Made by a program: the position numbers and the translations under genes
Shown here: positions 54,091 through 63,257 of the stretch, piece after piece
Layout of the letters: the number at the start of each line of letters is the position of its first letter
How positions within the stretch are numbered: the stretch's first letter is position 1
Notes under the pieces: model-generated
What the model was told of the DNA's origin: nothing
Databases searched by the model: none
What the model saw: the letters and a program-made list of their open reading frames with translations, nothing else
From: Anaerolineales bacterium
Lineage (GTDB): Bacteria > Chloroflexota > Anaerolineae > Anaerolineales > E44-bin32
NCBI GenBank assembly: GCA_029210945.1
Contig: JARGGH010000013.1
Coordinates: forward strand, 1 to 64,000
Length of the DNA: 64,000 bases
Direction: 5' to 3'

Positions 54091-55359
54091 ATGCGGATCG
54101 GTTTTATCTCATTCCGCCTGGCCGGCACCGATGGTGTATCGCTTGAAAGCGCTAAAATTGCCCAAATCCTGGACCGCATGGGACACAAAATCTATTATTT
54201 CGCCGGCGAAATCGACTCAGAGCATGTTGACCAGGATCTTTTCTCCTACTCGCGCTCCGGTCAAATGCTGATTGATACAGCTCACTATACACACCCCGAG
54301 ATACGTTGGATCACCGAGCACGCGTTTGGATCCCGGCCCGACTATCCTGAGCTGCGCCAGCGGATCGAGTCAACCACGGCTCAACTCGAGCTTGCTCTAA
54401 AGCAATTCATCGGGGGCTATGGATTGGATCTGATCATCGCCCAGAACGTCTTCGCGCTGCCCCTGAATATCCCGCTCAGCCTCGCCCTCCAGGCCATCAT
54501 CGGCGAGACCGGCGTCCCGGCCATCGCCCATCACCACGATTTTTACTGGGAGCGCGATCAATACCACCCTTCGCTGGTCGAGGACATTCTTCTCAGCACT
54601 TTCCCTCCCCGGCTGCCGAGCCTTCGTCATCTGGTCATCAATTCCCGGGCCCAGAACGAACTGGGCCAGAGAGGCCTCGCAAGCCAGATCCTGCCTAACT
54701 TCCTGGATTTCGCCAGCGAGCCGCCGGGGGCAGACCTGTATAACTCGGATCTGCGACGCGAGCTTGGCCTGCAGGATGGGGATTACTTATTCCTCCAGCC
54801 AACCCGGGTGATCCCGCGCAAGGGGATTGAACTTTCCATTGAACTGGTCAGCCGCTTGCGTGATCTGCCGATTAAGCTCGTCATAAGCCATCACGCGGAG
54901 CTTGATTCAGCTGGATACCTGGATGCGCTTCAGGCTCAAGCGCAGGAATCGGGCGTGTCCTTGATCTACGCGCCGGAGAAGTTCGCCCCTTTCCGTGAAA
55001 CAAATCCAAATGGGCGGAAAGTCTACCGCCTGTGGGATGCTTACGTCCACGCTGATTTTGTGACATACCCGAGCCTCTACGAAGGCTTCGGTAATGCCCT
55101 TGTCGAGGCTATCTATTTTCGAAAGTCGATTCTCGTCAACCGGTATCCTATCTATAAGGAAGATATCGAACCCAAAGGCATCCAGGCGGTCATGATTAAC
55201 GGCAAAGTTACTGATGCTGCAGTAAAAAAGGTGCGCGACCTGCTGAGCGCCTCAGCCCTGGCCGAGCGTATGGCAGCGCATAATTTCGAGGTCGCAAGCA
55301 GGGAGTATTCGTACGAGCGTGCAGAATCGATACTGAGTGGGGTACTTAATACCTTCTAA
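54091..55359 (+). CDS. GT4-like glycosyltransferase in the sugar operon
   Basis: A 422-residue GT-B enzyme. The N-terminal domain has FRLAGTDGVSLESAKIAQIL near residue 8 and IAHHHDFYWERDQY near 148; the C-terminal domain has QPTRVIPRKGIELSIELV near 234 and the GT4 hallmark YPSLYEGFGNALVEAIYF near 328. Similar enzymes in this context make mannosyl- or glucosyl-glycerate compounds. Its stop and the start of the phosphorylase gene overlap by one base (TAATG), so they are translationally coupled. Sugar donor and acceptor cannot be read from the sequence. Confidence 0.8.
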   Translation: MRIGFISFRLAGTDGVSLESAKIAQILDRMGHKIYYFAGEIDSEHVDQDLFSYSRSGQMLIDTAHYTHPEIRWITEHAFGSRPDYPELRQRIESTTAQLELALKQFIGGYGLDLIIAQNVFALPLNIPLSLALQAIIGETGVPAIAHHHDFYWERDQYHPSLVEDILLSTFPPRLPSLRHLVINSRAQNELGQRGLASQILPNFLDFASEPPGADLYNSDLRRELGLQDGDYLFLQPTRVIPRKGIELSIELVSRLRDLPIKLVISHHAELDSAGYLDALQAQAQESGVSLIYAPEKFAPFRETNPNGRKVYRLWDAYVHADFVTYPSLYEGFGNALVEAIYFRKSILVNRYPIYKEDIEPKGIQAVMINGKVTDAAVKKVRDLLSASALAERMAAHNFEVASREYSYERAESILSGVLNTF

Positions 55360-57116
55360 TGATGATGGATGACTCGAAACAGGATCACATTTTCCAGCAG
55401 TTGAACTTCCTCTACGGTCCAGCCTTGGGTAGGCCCACTGGAAATCAATTGATCGACATACTCGAGCGATATAAACTCAACACAAGCCGTGTCCACGGGC
55501 CGTCGCAGGACCCCTTCAGCGAACGGGATGTGGTCCTGATCACCTATGGAGATATGCTCCAGCGTAAAGGCGAAGCGCCGCTGGAAACCCTGCACCGGTT
55601 TATCAATACATGGCTGAAGGACTTCGTAAATACCATCCATATCCTCCCCTTCTATCCCTATTCATCAGACGATGGTTTCTCGGTCATCGATTACACGTCC
55701 GTCGATCCCGCCCTGGGGAAATGGGAGCACATCGAGCGCATCAAATCCGATGGTTTCCGGCTCATGTTCGATGCGGTAATCAACCACATCTCCATCCACA
55801 GCGATTGGTTTCGCGCCTTCCAGGACGGCGATCCGCGCTACAAGGATTACTTCATCACGGTTGATCCAGAAACCGATCTCTCCCGGGTAACGCGCCCGCG
55901 CGCACATCCGCTGCTCACGCCCTTCGAAACGGCAAGGGGCAAGGAACATGTCTGGACAACTTTCAGCCCCGATCAGGCCGATTTAAATTACAGGAATCCG
56001 GATACCCTGCTCGATGTGATCAAGGTCCTGTTGACCTACATCGACCGCGGGGCAGATATCATCAGGCTCGACGCCGTCGCCTACCTTTGGAAGGAAATCG
56101 GCACGAGCTGCATCCATCGCCCGCAAACCCATGCCATCATCCAGCTTCTTCGAACATTGGTCGATACCGTCGCCCCAGGCGTGCTGCTCATCACTGAGAC
56201 CAATGTTCCCCACCGGGAAAACATTTCCTATTTCGGGAACGGATCGAACGAAGCCCATCTTGTCTATAACTTCACGCTGCCGCCGCTGACCGCCCACGCA
56301 ATCTTTACAGGCTCGGCCGAACATCTGACGCAATGGGCACAAGGCCTCGAAGTTCCTGCACACGGTGACGCGTTTTTCAATTTCACGGCTTCGCATGACG
56401 GGGTCGGGCTCATGCCCCTGGCGGGCATCCTCAGCCGGAAAGATGTGGACATGCTCGTACGCCAGGCCCAGGCGGGCGGAGGCGCGATCTCTTACAAAAA
56501 GGATGGCAATAGTTCAATCAGCCCGTATGAGCTCAACATCTCGTATTTCGACCTGCTCAATGGAAGCGATTCCTCGACCACGCAAGAATTGCAGGTGGAG
56601 CGTTTCATCGTTTCACAGGCGATCATGCTGGCGTTGGCCGGTGTCCCGGGCATCTACCTTCACAGCCTGCTGGGTTCGCGCAGCTACCCGGCCGGGGTGA
56701 AGAAAACTGGGCAGGTGCGCACGATCAACCGCGAGAAGCTTGCTGTCGCTGCGGTGGAGAGTGCCCTGCAGCAGGCGGGGGATCTGCGCTCGGCCGTGTT
56801 CCAGAACTTCCGCAAACTGCTCGAACTCCGCTTGCGTGAACGCGCCTTTCATCCCGAAAGCCCACAACGCATCCTGCATTTGGATCCGCGCATCTTCGTT
56901 ATCGAGCGCCAGGTCGAGGATAGCCAGGATAAGATCCTGGCGCTGCATAACGTCTCCAGCGAGAGCGTCACGCTCTCTATCCCCTGCTCACCTGCGGATC
57001 CAACCTGGACAGATCTTCTGACCGGGAAGGAAGTACTCCACCAGGGTGAGTGCCTGACCCTTGAAATGTCCCCTTATCAAGTTTCCTGGCTGAAGAATGC
57101 TCCCGGCTCTCCCTGA
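55359..57116 (+). CDS. GH13_18 glycoside phosphorylase (sucrose/glucosylglycerate phosphorylase-like)
   Basis: A 585-residue GH13 enzyme of the phosphorylase subfamily, which uses phosphate to split an alpha-glucoside into glucose 1-phosphate and the aglycone. The catalytic nucleophile is Asp238 in IIRLDAVAYLWKE, the acid/base Glu280 in LLITETNVPHRENISYFG, and the third acid Asp347 in TASHDGVGL. ITETNVPH and the length, about 80 residues longer than Bifidobacterium sucrose phosphorylase, point to the YcjM/glucosylglycerate group. Coupling with the glycosyltransferase and importer suggests solute salvage. Sucrose cannot be excluded. Confidence 0.85.
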   Translation: MMMDDSKQDHIFQQLNFLYGPALGRPTGNQLIDILERYKLNTSRVHGPSQDPFSERDVVLITYGDMLQRKGEAPLETLHRFINTWLKDFVNTIHILPFYPYSSDDGFSVIDYTSVDPALGKWEHIERIKSDGFRLMFDAVINHISIHSDWFRAFQDGDPRYKDYFITVDPETDLSRVTRPRAHPLLTPFETARGKEHVWTTFSPDQADLNYRNPDTLLDVIKVLLTYIDRGADIIRLDAVAYLWKEIGTSCIHRPQTHAIIQLLRTLVDTVAPGVLLITETNVPHRENISYFGNGSNEAHLVYNFTLPPLTAHAIFTGSAEHLTQWAQGLEVPAHGDAFFNFTASHDGVGLMPLAGILSRKDVDMLVRQAQAGGGAISYKKDGNSSISPYELNISYFDLLNGSDSSTTQELQVERFIVSQAIMLALAGVPGIYLHSLLGSRSYPAGVKKTGQVRTINREKLAVAAVESALQQAGDLRSAVFQNFRKLLELRLRERAFHPESPQRILHLDPRIFVIERQVEDSQDKILALHNVSSESVTLSIPCSPADPTWTDLLTGKEVLHQGECLTLEMSPYQVSWLKNAPGSP

Positions 57117-57926
57117 GAACACCGTGTGAGGCGCATGGAATAAAACAAGTGGTCAGGCTCAAGGCTTTGAAGCAACTCCTCTCTTAAAGCTATGTTAACT
57201 GCAAGTCCCTCGCTGGAAGACAAGTACTTTATGGAGTCACGAAAAGCGATTGGGGGAACCTCAAAAATCGAGAGCACCGGTTCTTGTGACCCTCGGCTTG
57301 TAGCACTCCGAATCATCCTACATGGATATGAGTTATCTAGTGGTACAACCCATCAAGAAGTCAGTAATCTCTAACCAGAGTCTCAGAGAGGAAGTAGGGG
57401 ATAAATGCGGCCTGGCGGACCGCGGAAATGCCGCACTCAGGTTCTTCAAAGCAGCCTATGGTCAGAGACATGATACACGAACAAGACTTGCTACAAGCGG
57501 ATGCTCGATTAGCGGGTGGGCCTCGGCGACTCCCGGCTGCACATAGGCCCAAGTTGTTGAAGATTCCCCCGAACCAGCTTCCAGGATGACCGAGGGGCTG
57601 CCCTGCCCAGCGCAGTGGTCTATTATCTTATGGTCAGGAACTATTCAGCAATCGAGCACCCCCGAAGTGGAGCGGAGGGGGTCGCGCTCACTTCAGACCT
57701 CACGGCTCGTCCAATTCGCGAGGCGTGAGGTCTGTGGTTTAAGGGATATTTTGAATGGGTTGAAGTGGAGACCGCAAGGCTCGTACCCGGGGGATGAACA
57801 CTCTTTGAAGTTATCAGTGGATTTAGCGTTATTCGGAATTCTAGTCCTCACGGTTTTGCAAAGTTGAATCCGAACATTCCGTATATCAGATCATATAACA
57901 CTACTCTGAAGCGCGCGCGTCGGTGA
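57117..57926. other. Decayed intergenic region, no intact gene
   Basis: About 800 bases after the phosphorylase have many short, stop-interrupted frames and mixed composition. A fragment around 57610-57725 reads SAVVYYLMVRNYSAIEHPRS in one frame but I cannot name it. The region probably represents broken mobile or defence DNA. Confidence 0.4.
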
Positions 57927-58052
57927 CCCCAGGGTAGACCAATCTTCCCGAATGAAGCGGCTTGCCTGCGCCTGGTGAGTGCGATCTTGATGGAGATCAG
58001 TGATGAGTGGGAGACCGGGAAAGTCCACTTGACTATGGACGATGACGAATGA
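57927..58052 (+). pseudogene. IS256 (mutator)-type transposase, C-terminal remnant
   Basis: A 41-codon frame ends with PQGRPIFPNEAACLRLVSAI followed by LMEISDEWETGKVHLTM. FPNE-x-x-x-LRLV and EISDEWETG are typical of the C-terminus of mutator-type transposases. A TGA just upstream and the absence of the catalytic DDE part show it is a stump. It marks past transposition next to the AbiEi antitoxin. Confidence 0.6.
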
Positions 58053-58231
58053 TGTTGAAGTTCCGAGAGGAGCCTGACGTTTTTACAGAAAGAAAGTTGC
58101 ACAATCGAAATGCGTTTTCTTAAGACGGCAGAAACTCATGTAAACCATGCAGTTTTACTTGACTTTCTTCGTATAAAGTACTAATTTTATTAGTAGTATA
58201 TCCGACCATTTTCAAGTGAAATGTGAGTATT

Positions 58232-59041
58232 ATGAAGTTGGATAAGTTCTTTGCCAAGAATCCAATATTCAGTACGAAAGAGTTTGCTGAATATTTAAGT
58301 ACAAAAGATTCAAGAAATCCTTCGACGAGAAATGCCCTTCTTGCACACCACCTTGATTCGGGACGGATCCTGCGCATCCGCCGCGGGCTGTATGCGACGA
58401 TCCCGACCGGAGCGCCGCCGGACGAGTTCTCCGTCGATCCGTACTTGTTGGCGGGGAAGATCACTGATGATGCAATCCTCGCCTACCACACTGCATTAGA
58501 GGCGCAAGGAAGAGCCTACTCAATCTTCACGCGCTTCACCTACCTGACAAAGCGCAACCTGGGCAGATCCTCTGAATTTCAGGGAGCAACCTACAGAGGG
58601 GTCTCCCACCCGAAAGCACTCAGGCGCGCTGGTAAAGAAGAGCTTCATGTGGAAGTCCAGGACCGTTCTGGCATAGAGATAAAAGTGACAAACCTCGAAC
58701 GGAGTTTCGTCGATGTGCTCGATCGACCGAATCTCTCCGGGAGCTGGGAGGAGATCTGGCGGTCGCTCGAAAGCATCGAATTTCTCGACCTGGAGAAAGT
58801 CGTTGAATATGTAAGTGTGCTGGAAAATGCAACGACGGCTGCCAAGGTCGGTTTCTTTTTAGATCGCCACCGGGATGCGCTTATGGTCAGCAAGGAATAT
58901 CTGGATCGCATTAGAAAGCTCCGCCCGACAAGCCCGCACTATTTGGAACGCGATTCTCGGGAGGAGGGGCGATTGCTGCACGACTGGAATCTCATCGTCC
59001 CCACTTCGATCCTCAAAAAGATGTGGGAGGAGATCCAGTGA
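58232..59041 (+). CDS. AbiEi-family antitoxin/transcriptional regulator
   Basis: A 269-residue protein resembling AbiEi antitoxins of type IV toxin-antitoxin and abortive-infection systems. The N-terminal winged-helix part contains STKEFAEYLSTKD near residue 15 and GRILRIRRGLYATIPTGAP near 45; the C-terminal domain has ITDDAILAYHTALEAQG and VTNLERSFVDVLDRPNLSGS. AbiEi represses its operon and antagonises a nucleotidyltransferase toxin encoded next. Here the GTG overlapping the stop (59038) opens only about 32 codons, so the toxin is missing. AT-rich upstream DNA (58130-58230) differs from neighbours, suggesting transfer. Confidence 0.8.
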   Translation: MKLDKFFAKNPIFSTKEFAEYLSTKDSRNPSTRNALLAHHLDSGRILRIRRGLYATIPTGAPPDEFSVDPYLLAGKITDDAILAYHTALEAQGRAYSIFTRFTYLTKRNLGRSSEFQGATYRGVSHPKALRRAGKEELHVEVQDRSGIEIKVTNLERSFVDVLDRPNLSGSWEEIWRSLESIEFLDLEKVVEYVSVLENATTAAKVGFFLDRHRDALMVSKEYLDRIRKLRPTSPHYLERDSREEGRLLHDWNLIVPTSILKKMWEEIQ

Positions 59042-59136
59042 TACTTTCAAGGATACCCGTCTCCCAAGATTGTGCACTGCGTCAGGTACGCAACAACTCC
59101 TTCGCTGGACACATCCTGCTGATTGCATTGCAGTAA
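59038..59136 (+). pseudogene. Truncated partner of the AbiEi antitoxin
   Basis: GTG at 59038 overlaps the antitoxin stop (GTGA), the normal arrangement for AbiEi-AbiEii. The frame reads ILSRIPVSQDCALRQVRN and stops after 32 codons with no nucleotidyltransferase motif. It is taken as the decayed start of the toxin gene. Confidence 0.4.
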
Positions 59137-59772
59137 GTGGACATGATTGGCAAATTACTACAATTAATCAGTTGGACTTGGGACTACGAGTAAAAACTGG
59201 TTTATCGGAGTTGTTCCGGCCAAAAGCCAGAGAAAACTTCCGTTATCGGATTCCGGAAATCGCAAACAGTAAGTACGCGAAAACGTTAATTTTCGGGTGC
59301 GATTGTTTCCGCCATCGGTAAATAGAAGAGGCAGGTGATATGTAGAGATCCCTCAATAGAATCCTGCCTGGTATGAACCACATTGATGGGATTGACAGAT
59401 CGATGATTCAAAAAGAATAAGATAGGCGGCCTAACGACTGCGAGAGTATTTTCGTCATCTATTTTCTTATAAAAACTCAACTAAAGACCCCCGAGGATCT
59501 CCCCGCTGCTGCTTCATCATTGCTTTGATACACCAATGTAGCGACCTCAGGGCAGCATCAGCGGACTTTGCACCGGCTGCAAGCGGTCTCATAGCATATC
59601 TAGCACAAACGACGTCGACCTTTCGAGTGGGCCTACGGCATGCTTGCCAACAAGCCTGTTGCGCAGCTGTGGACGCGCCCCTCTTGTGAGTTCTGCCCAT
59701 ACCCCTTCAACGATAAGAGCACTAGACGCCTTAGACATAACCGACTGAAGACTGGGTAGCAATGTCTCGGAT
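59137..59772. other. Intergenic region, no gene seen
   Basis: About 640 bases between the truncated toxin and the B12-binding gene. Frames on both strands are short and lack family features. A weak inverted element and AT-rich stretches (59280-59300, 59400-59480) suggest decayed DNA. Confidence 0.4.
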
Positions 59773-61416
59773 CTAAATACCGTCTTTCCTGAATAGGCAG
59801 CGCTCTACACGTTCACACTCCCCGAGGGGTATCCCCGAGTCGTCGACCGCCAGGATGGCGCCATCGACACTGCGGGTCCTGATTGCCCCCTTCGCGAATG
59901 GATTGTTCACCAACTGCGGCGCGTCTAGCAAACCAGCGCTCACCGCTCCACTAAGAATCTCTGGATCAATGAACGGATCCGTGCTATCCGGACTGAGGCT
60001 GCGGATGGCATTCAAAAGCACTTCCGTCTGTTCCAAGAGCTCTTGCTTGCGCTCTTGGATTAATGGGTCGCGGGTCATATCCGGGATCCCGCGTAAAGCC
60101 GTGTCAATAACCTGGCCGGCCATACGGCAGCTCTCAATAACTTCATCAGCCGTCGCGGCGTGATCGGCCTCTGTGTATCCCACGATGTGGACGATGTTCG
60201 GCTGAACGGCCATTTGCAGCATCACGCTCTGTGCCAGGTGAGCGCGCGCCGCAACCGCATCAACCGGATAGCTGAGGAGCCCTGTACGTGTCTGGTGCCA
60301 TACCCGGAAGCTGTCATCGGCAAACGACTCGGCCAGCTCGATCTGCGCCAGACACTTTGCCAGATCCATGCGATTGCTCAAGTGCGGTGGGCTCTCAAAC
60401 ATGTACGTCGCGATGTAATCCTGCACGCCCATCGCTTTGGCCACCTTAGCATAGATCACCGATACCGCACATACGACGACATCCGGGGCATCACGCATGC
60501 CCCAGTGGTATGGCTCGTTTCCTTCGACCGGAATACCACGCTCGCCATGCCAGCGCATCAGATCCATATGCTCCTGTAGAGACCTTCGCAGCGGGGATGG
60601 ACCGCGACCATCCATGGCGTTGAACCAGAATAACGAGGTGGCACACCACGCGTTGTCGATCGTGCGCACGAGCATATCGGCATAGCGCAGGTGGTCGGCA
60701 GTGCCAGAGTAGGAGCGCATCAGTGGATAGTTGCCCCGCCGGCTGGCCTCATATAGCCGCTGCAAATCATCTTCCGTTCTGAAGGGCACACCGCCAGCAC
60801 CGCGGCTTCTGGGATCCTGAGTATCTGGCGCGAAGAATCGTTCCTGTGCATCCTGGTCAGCGCCCAGCGAGATTACATCAAGAACGCCGCTTTCGGCGAT
60901 GCGCTCAATGCCCTGCAGCGTGGGATCAATCGTCGGTGCTGGCTCTCCGTAGTGGTGACGCAGGAGCGGATACGGGGCCTTCCATTGGATCCGTTCGATG
61001 GCCTGTTGTGGATAGACGCGATCGGGCTCCTGCATACCCGCGCCTGCCTGCAGGTAGCGCTGCACTTCAGAGGCCATCTCTCCGCCCTGGAAGTACGCCT
61101 CAAACAGACCTGAGCGCCGGGCGACGTCCACAACCGGCGGCGGGCCGGCGAAGGCCAGCCGCCGTCCCTCGAGCCCGGCGGCGGCGAGCATCTCCCGCAG
61201 TTCACCCAGGAGCGGGTTCAGGTTCTCTGGCGTCAGCCTGTAGCTGATGCCGATGAGTTCTGGATCAAACTTGCGCGCGACCTCGATCAAGGTTTCCAGA
61301 TCTGTTGCCGGTCCAGTGAAGTGGGTTCGGTGGCCGCACTGCTCGGCGATGGAGAGAAAGCGGGTTACGCCGGCAACGTGAACGTCGTTCGCCAGACAGG
61401 CTCCCAGGATTCTCAT
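59773..61416 (-). CDS. Cobalamin-binding mutase-like protein (glutamate mutase E-like)
   Basis: A 547-residue protein. Residues 1-130 form a B12-binding domain with the base-off motif NDVHVAG (DxHxxG) near residue 11 and later AFAGPPPV. Residues 190-470 resemble the TIM-barrel epsilon subunit of methylaspartate mutase (YPLMRSYSGTADHL; VEGNEPYHWGMRDAPD). In glutamate mutase these two parts are separate proteins; here they are fused with the B12 domain first. The ATG at 61416 begins one base after the stop of the opine dehydrogenase. Reaction unknown; a carbon-skeleton rearrangement or amine mutase activity is the family expectation. Confidence 0.65.
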   Translation of the reverse strand: MRILGACLANDVHVAGVTRFLSIAEQCGHRTHFTGPATDLETLIEVARKFDPELIGISYRLTPENLNPLLGELREMLAAAGLEGRRLAFAGPPPVVDVARRSGLFEAYFQGGEMASEVQRYLQAGAGMQEPDRVYPQQAIERIQWKAPYPLLRHHYGEPAPTIDPTLQGIERIAESGVLDVISLGADQDAQERFFAPDTQDPRSRGAGGVPFRTEDDLQRLYEASRRGNYPLMRSYSGTADHLRYADMLVRTIDNAWCATSLFWFNAMDGRGPSPLRRSLQEHMDLMRWHGERGIPVEGNEPYHWGMRDAPDVVVCAVSVIYAKVAKAMGVQDYIATYMFESPPHLSNRMDLAKCLAQIELAESFADDSFRVWHQTRTGLLSYPVDAVAARAHLAQSVMLQMAVQPNIVHIVGYTEADHAATADEVIESCRMAGQVIDTALRGIPDMTRDPLIQERKQELLEQTEVLLNAIRSLSPDSTDPFIDPEILSGAVSAGLLDAPQLVNNPFAKGAIRTRSVDGAILAVDDSGIPLGECERVERCLFRKDGI

Positions 61417-61417
61417 C

Positions 61418-62569
61418 TCAAGCAGCGTCTCTCTCAGACACGTGTCTATCCATCGGAGCGTCAAGCCTTGTGCCAGTGTTTACCAGCGCGTTGATCTCGC
61501 TGATCTGCAAGCCGACTAATCCCATACGTTCAAGTGTCCGACCTCGGTAGCGGTAGTCCGTTCGATGTAGAACGCATGACAGCCGGATCATCGAGTCGAT
61601 CGCCCAGACGTTCACCCCGAAGCGTCGACCCAATTCAGCAAGCGGGACCAGGCTGTAGGGCACATCCTCAAAGATATAGCGGTGGCGCAAGGATCTCGGC
61701 GCCATGATCCCGGCGTATCCGGGATTGTCGTGCATCGCCTCGTATAGATTCTCCCCTGTGGCAGAGTATGCGGTCGCGAGCCACTCCAGGGCGGTCTGCG
61801 CGCGCACGCCAAGGCATGCTGCGATCGTGACGCGCTCGCGATCGATGACTTCCAGCATGTGCGCCGTGGATTCGGTCACACCGTCGACGTAGAATTGAAA
61901 CTCACCCTTTGTGCGTTCGATCCAGCCTGCGTTAAGCAGCGTTATCACAGGATGGAAGACGGCCCCCATATTATTCAGGCTGGTATGCAGCACATTCGGG
62001 GCGGCCACAAATTGAGGATAGAGCTCCTGCAGGATTTCAAGGACCTCTTCGGTGCGCGTTGCCGGCAACGCGGCGAGCGGCACGGTATTCTTACGGCGAA
62101 AAATCCGCGCTTCCGCCGGTCCGGTTGCCCGGCTGGCAAAAAGGAGGGTGCCTGCCTCGGCAACGATCACATCGGCCGAACAGCCGCACTCCTTCAGCAC
62201 ATGTCGGAATTCGAGCGCGCCACCCGTGCGTCCGGGGTGAAGCACAACGATCTGTCCATCGGCTAAATGCGGCGCTGCAGCCCGGGCGATGTCTGCGTGT
62301 CCTGAAGCAGGTACGACAACCATCAGGAGCTGGCAATCCTGGATGACCTCACCCATGTCATGGCCAGCAAGTTCAAGAGATCCAAAAACGGTCTGATCGT
62401 CATCGATCTGAAGCTCGATTCCTCCGCGTGCCTGGATGGCTTCGATGTGCTCTGGCGTCCGATTGTATAAGCGGATCCGAAAGCCGCGCGCAGCAAGATC
62501 TGCCGCCATGGCACGACCTCCGTGCCCGGCACCCAGTACAGCAATGCTAAGATCATTGGAAACGGTCAC
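61418..62569 (-). CDS. Opine (octopine/nopaline) dehydrogenase-family protein
   Basis: A 383-residue NAD(P)-dependent dehydrogenase. The Rossmann motif AVLGAGHGGRAMAADLAARG begins near residue 9, VVLHPGRTGG lies near 110 and the C-terminal helical domain (about 185-350; NVLHTSLNNMGAVFHP) is typical of opine dehydrogenases, which reductively join an amino acid and a keto acid or run the reverse reaction. GTG start with AAAGGAGGT upstream. It is followed after one base by the B12-dependent mutase-like gene, so the products likely act in one pathway. Confidence 0.85.
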   Translation of the reverse strand: MTVSNDLSIAVLGAGHGGRAMAADLAARGFRIRLYNRTPEHIEAIQARGGIELQIDDDQTVFGSLELAGHDMGEVIQDCQLLMVVVPASGHADIARAAAPHLADGQIVVLHPGRTGGALEFRHVLKECGCSADVIVAEAGTLLFASRATGPAEARIFRRKNTVPLAALPATRTEEVLEILQELYPQFVAAPNVLHTSLNNMGAVFHPVITLLNAGWIERTKGEFQFYVDGVTESTAHMLEVIDRERVTIAACLGVRAQTALEWLATAYSATGENLYEAMHDNPGYAGIMAPRSLRHRYIFEDVPYSLVPLAELGRRFGVNVWAIDSMIRLSCVLHRTDYRYRGRTLERMGLVGLQISEINALVNTGTRLDAPMDRHVSERDAA

Positions 62570-63257
62570 GATTACTACCTCCTTTCATAACAGTAGAGGA
62601 CATCCAGATCCCTTGACGACAGGAGCCTGCCTTTGGGCATCGATATCGAATTGGCGTTCTGTTGGCACAGAAGGGTGGAATTTAATGGACTTTATCGAAC
62701 GCACCAGGATGTCTTGCCCACAGCTACATGTACGATGACGGAGGAAAGATGTCACCGACAAGTGTCCCAGGCACCCTGTCAATCCTTTGCTCATTCAATT
62801 GTACCATTGGTCACAAGTGCTCTCGAACGCTGAGCCCAGGCAATCTGGAGCCCACATGGACTTGAGGTAAAAACAATAGAGTCTCGGCGCTGCTCTTGAT
62901 CCGTGACGAATCCGTTATGCATATCCAGAATCGACCCAGTATCCCGTCCTGCCCCCGGCAGAGGCAAGAACTGAAGGCTGGAAGTTTCCTATCGTGGGAT
63001 GAGGGGGTGTTAGAAAAAATTTGCACCGTCCTGCGGCTCTGTAAGATACGTTGTCGCTCGCGCATCCTACCCACAATCCCGAAAAAGCCCAGGCAGCAAT
63101 CTGTTTGAACCGTGGTAAGATTAGGAGAGGGCTTCTGAAACTTAAGCAAGACTCCTCTCTAAAGATGAGGAGCCGGCGATGTGGGGCTCTGTATCGTTGT
63201 GCTTCTCCCCTCATGTCCACACATGTGAAATCCTAAGTGCAGCAGGTGTAACCTACC
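62570..63257. other. Divergent intergenic region, no gene seen
   Basis: About 690 bases between the divergent opine dehydrogenase and radical SAM genes. No frame carries family features. It should hold both promoters; a run AGAAAAAATTTG occurs near 63011. No operator or RNA element was recognised. Confidence 0.4.
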
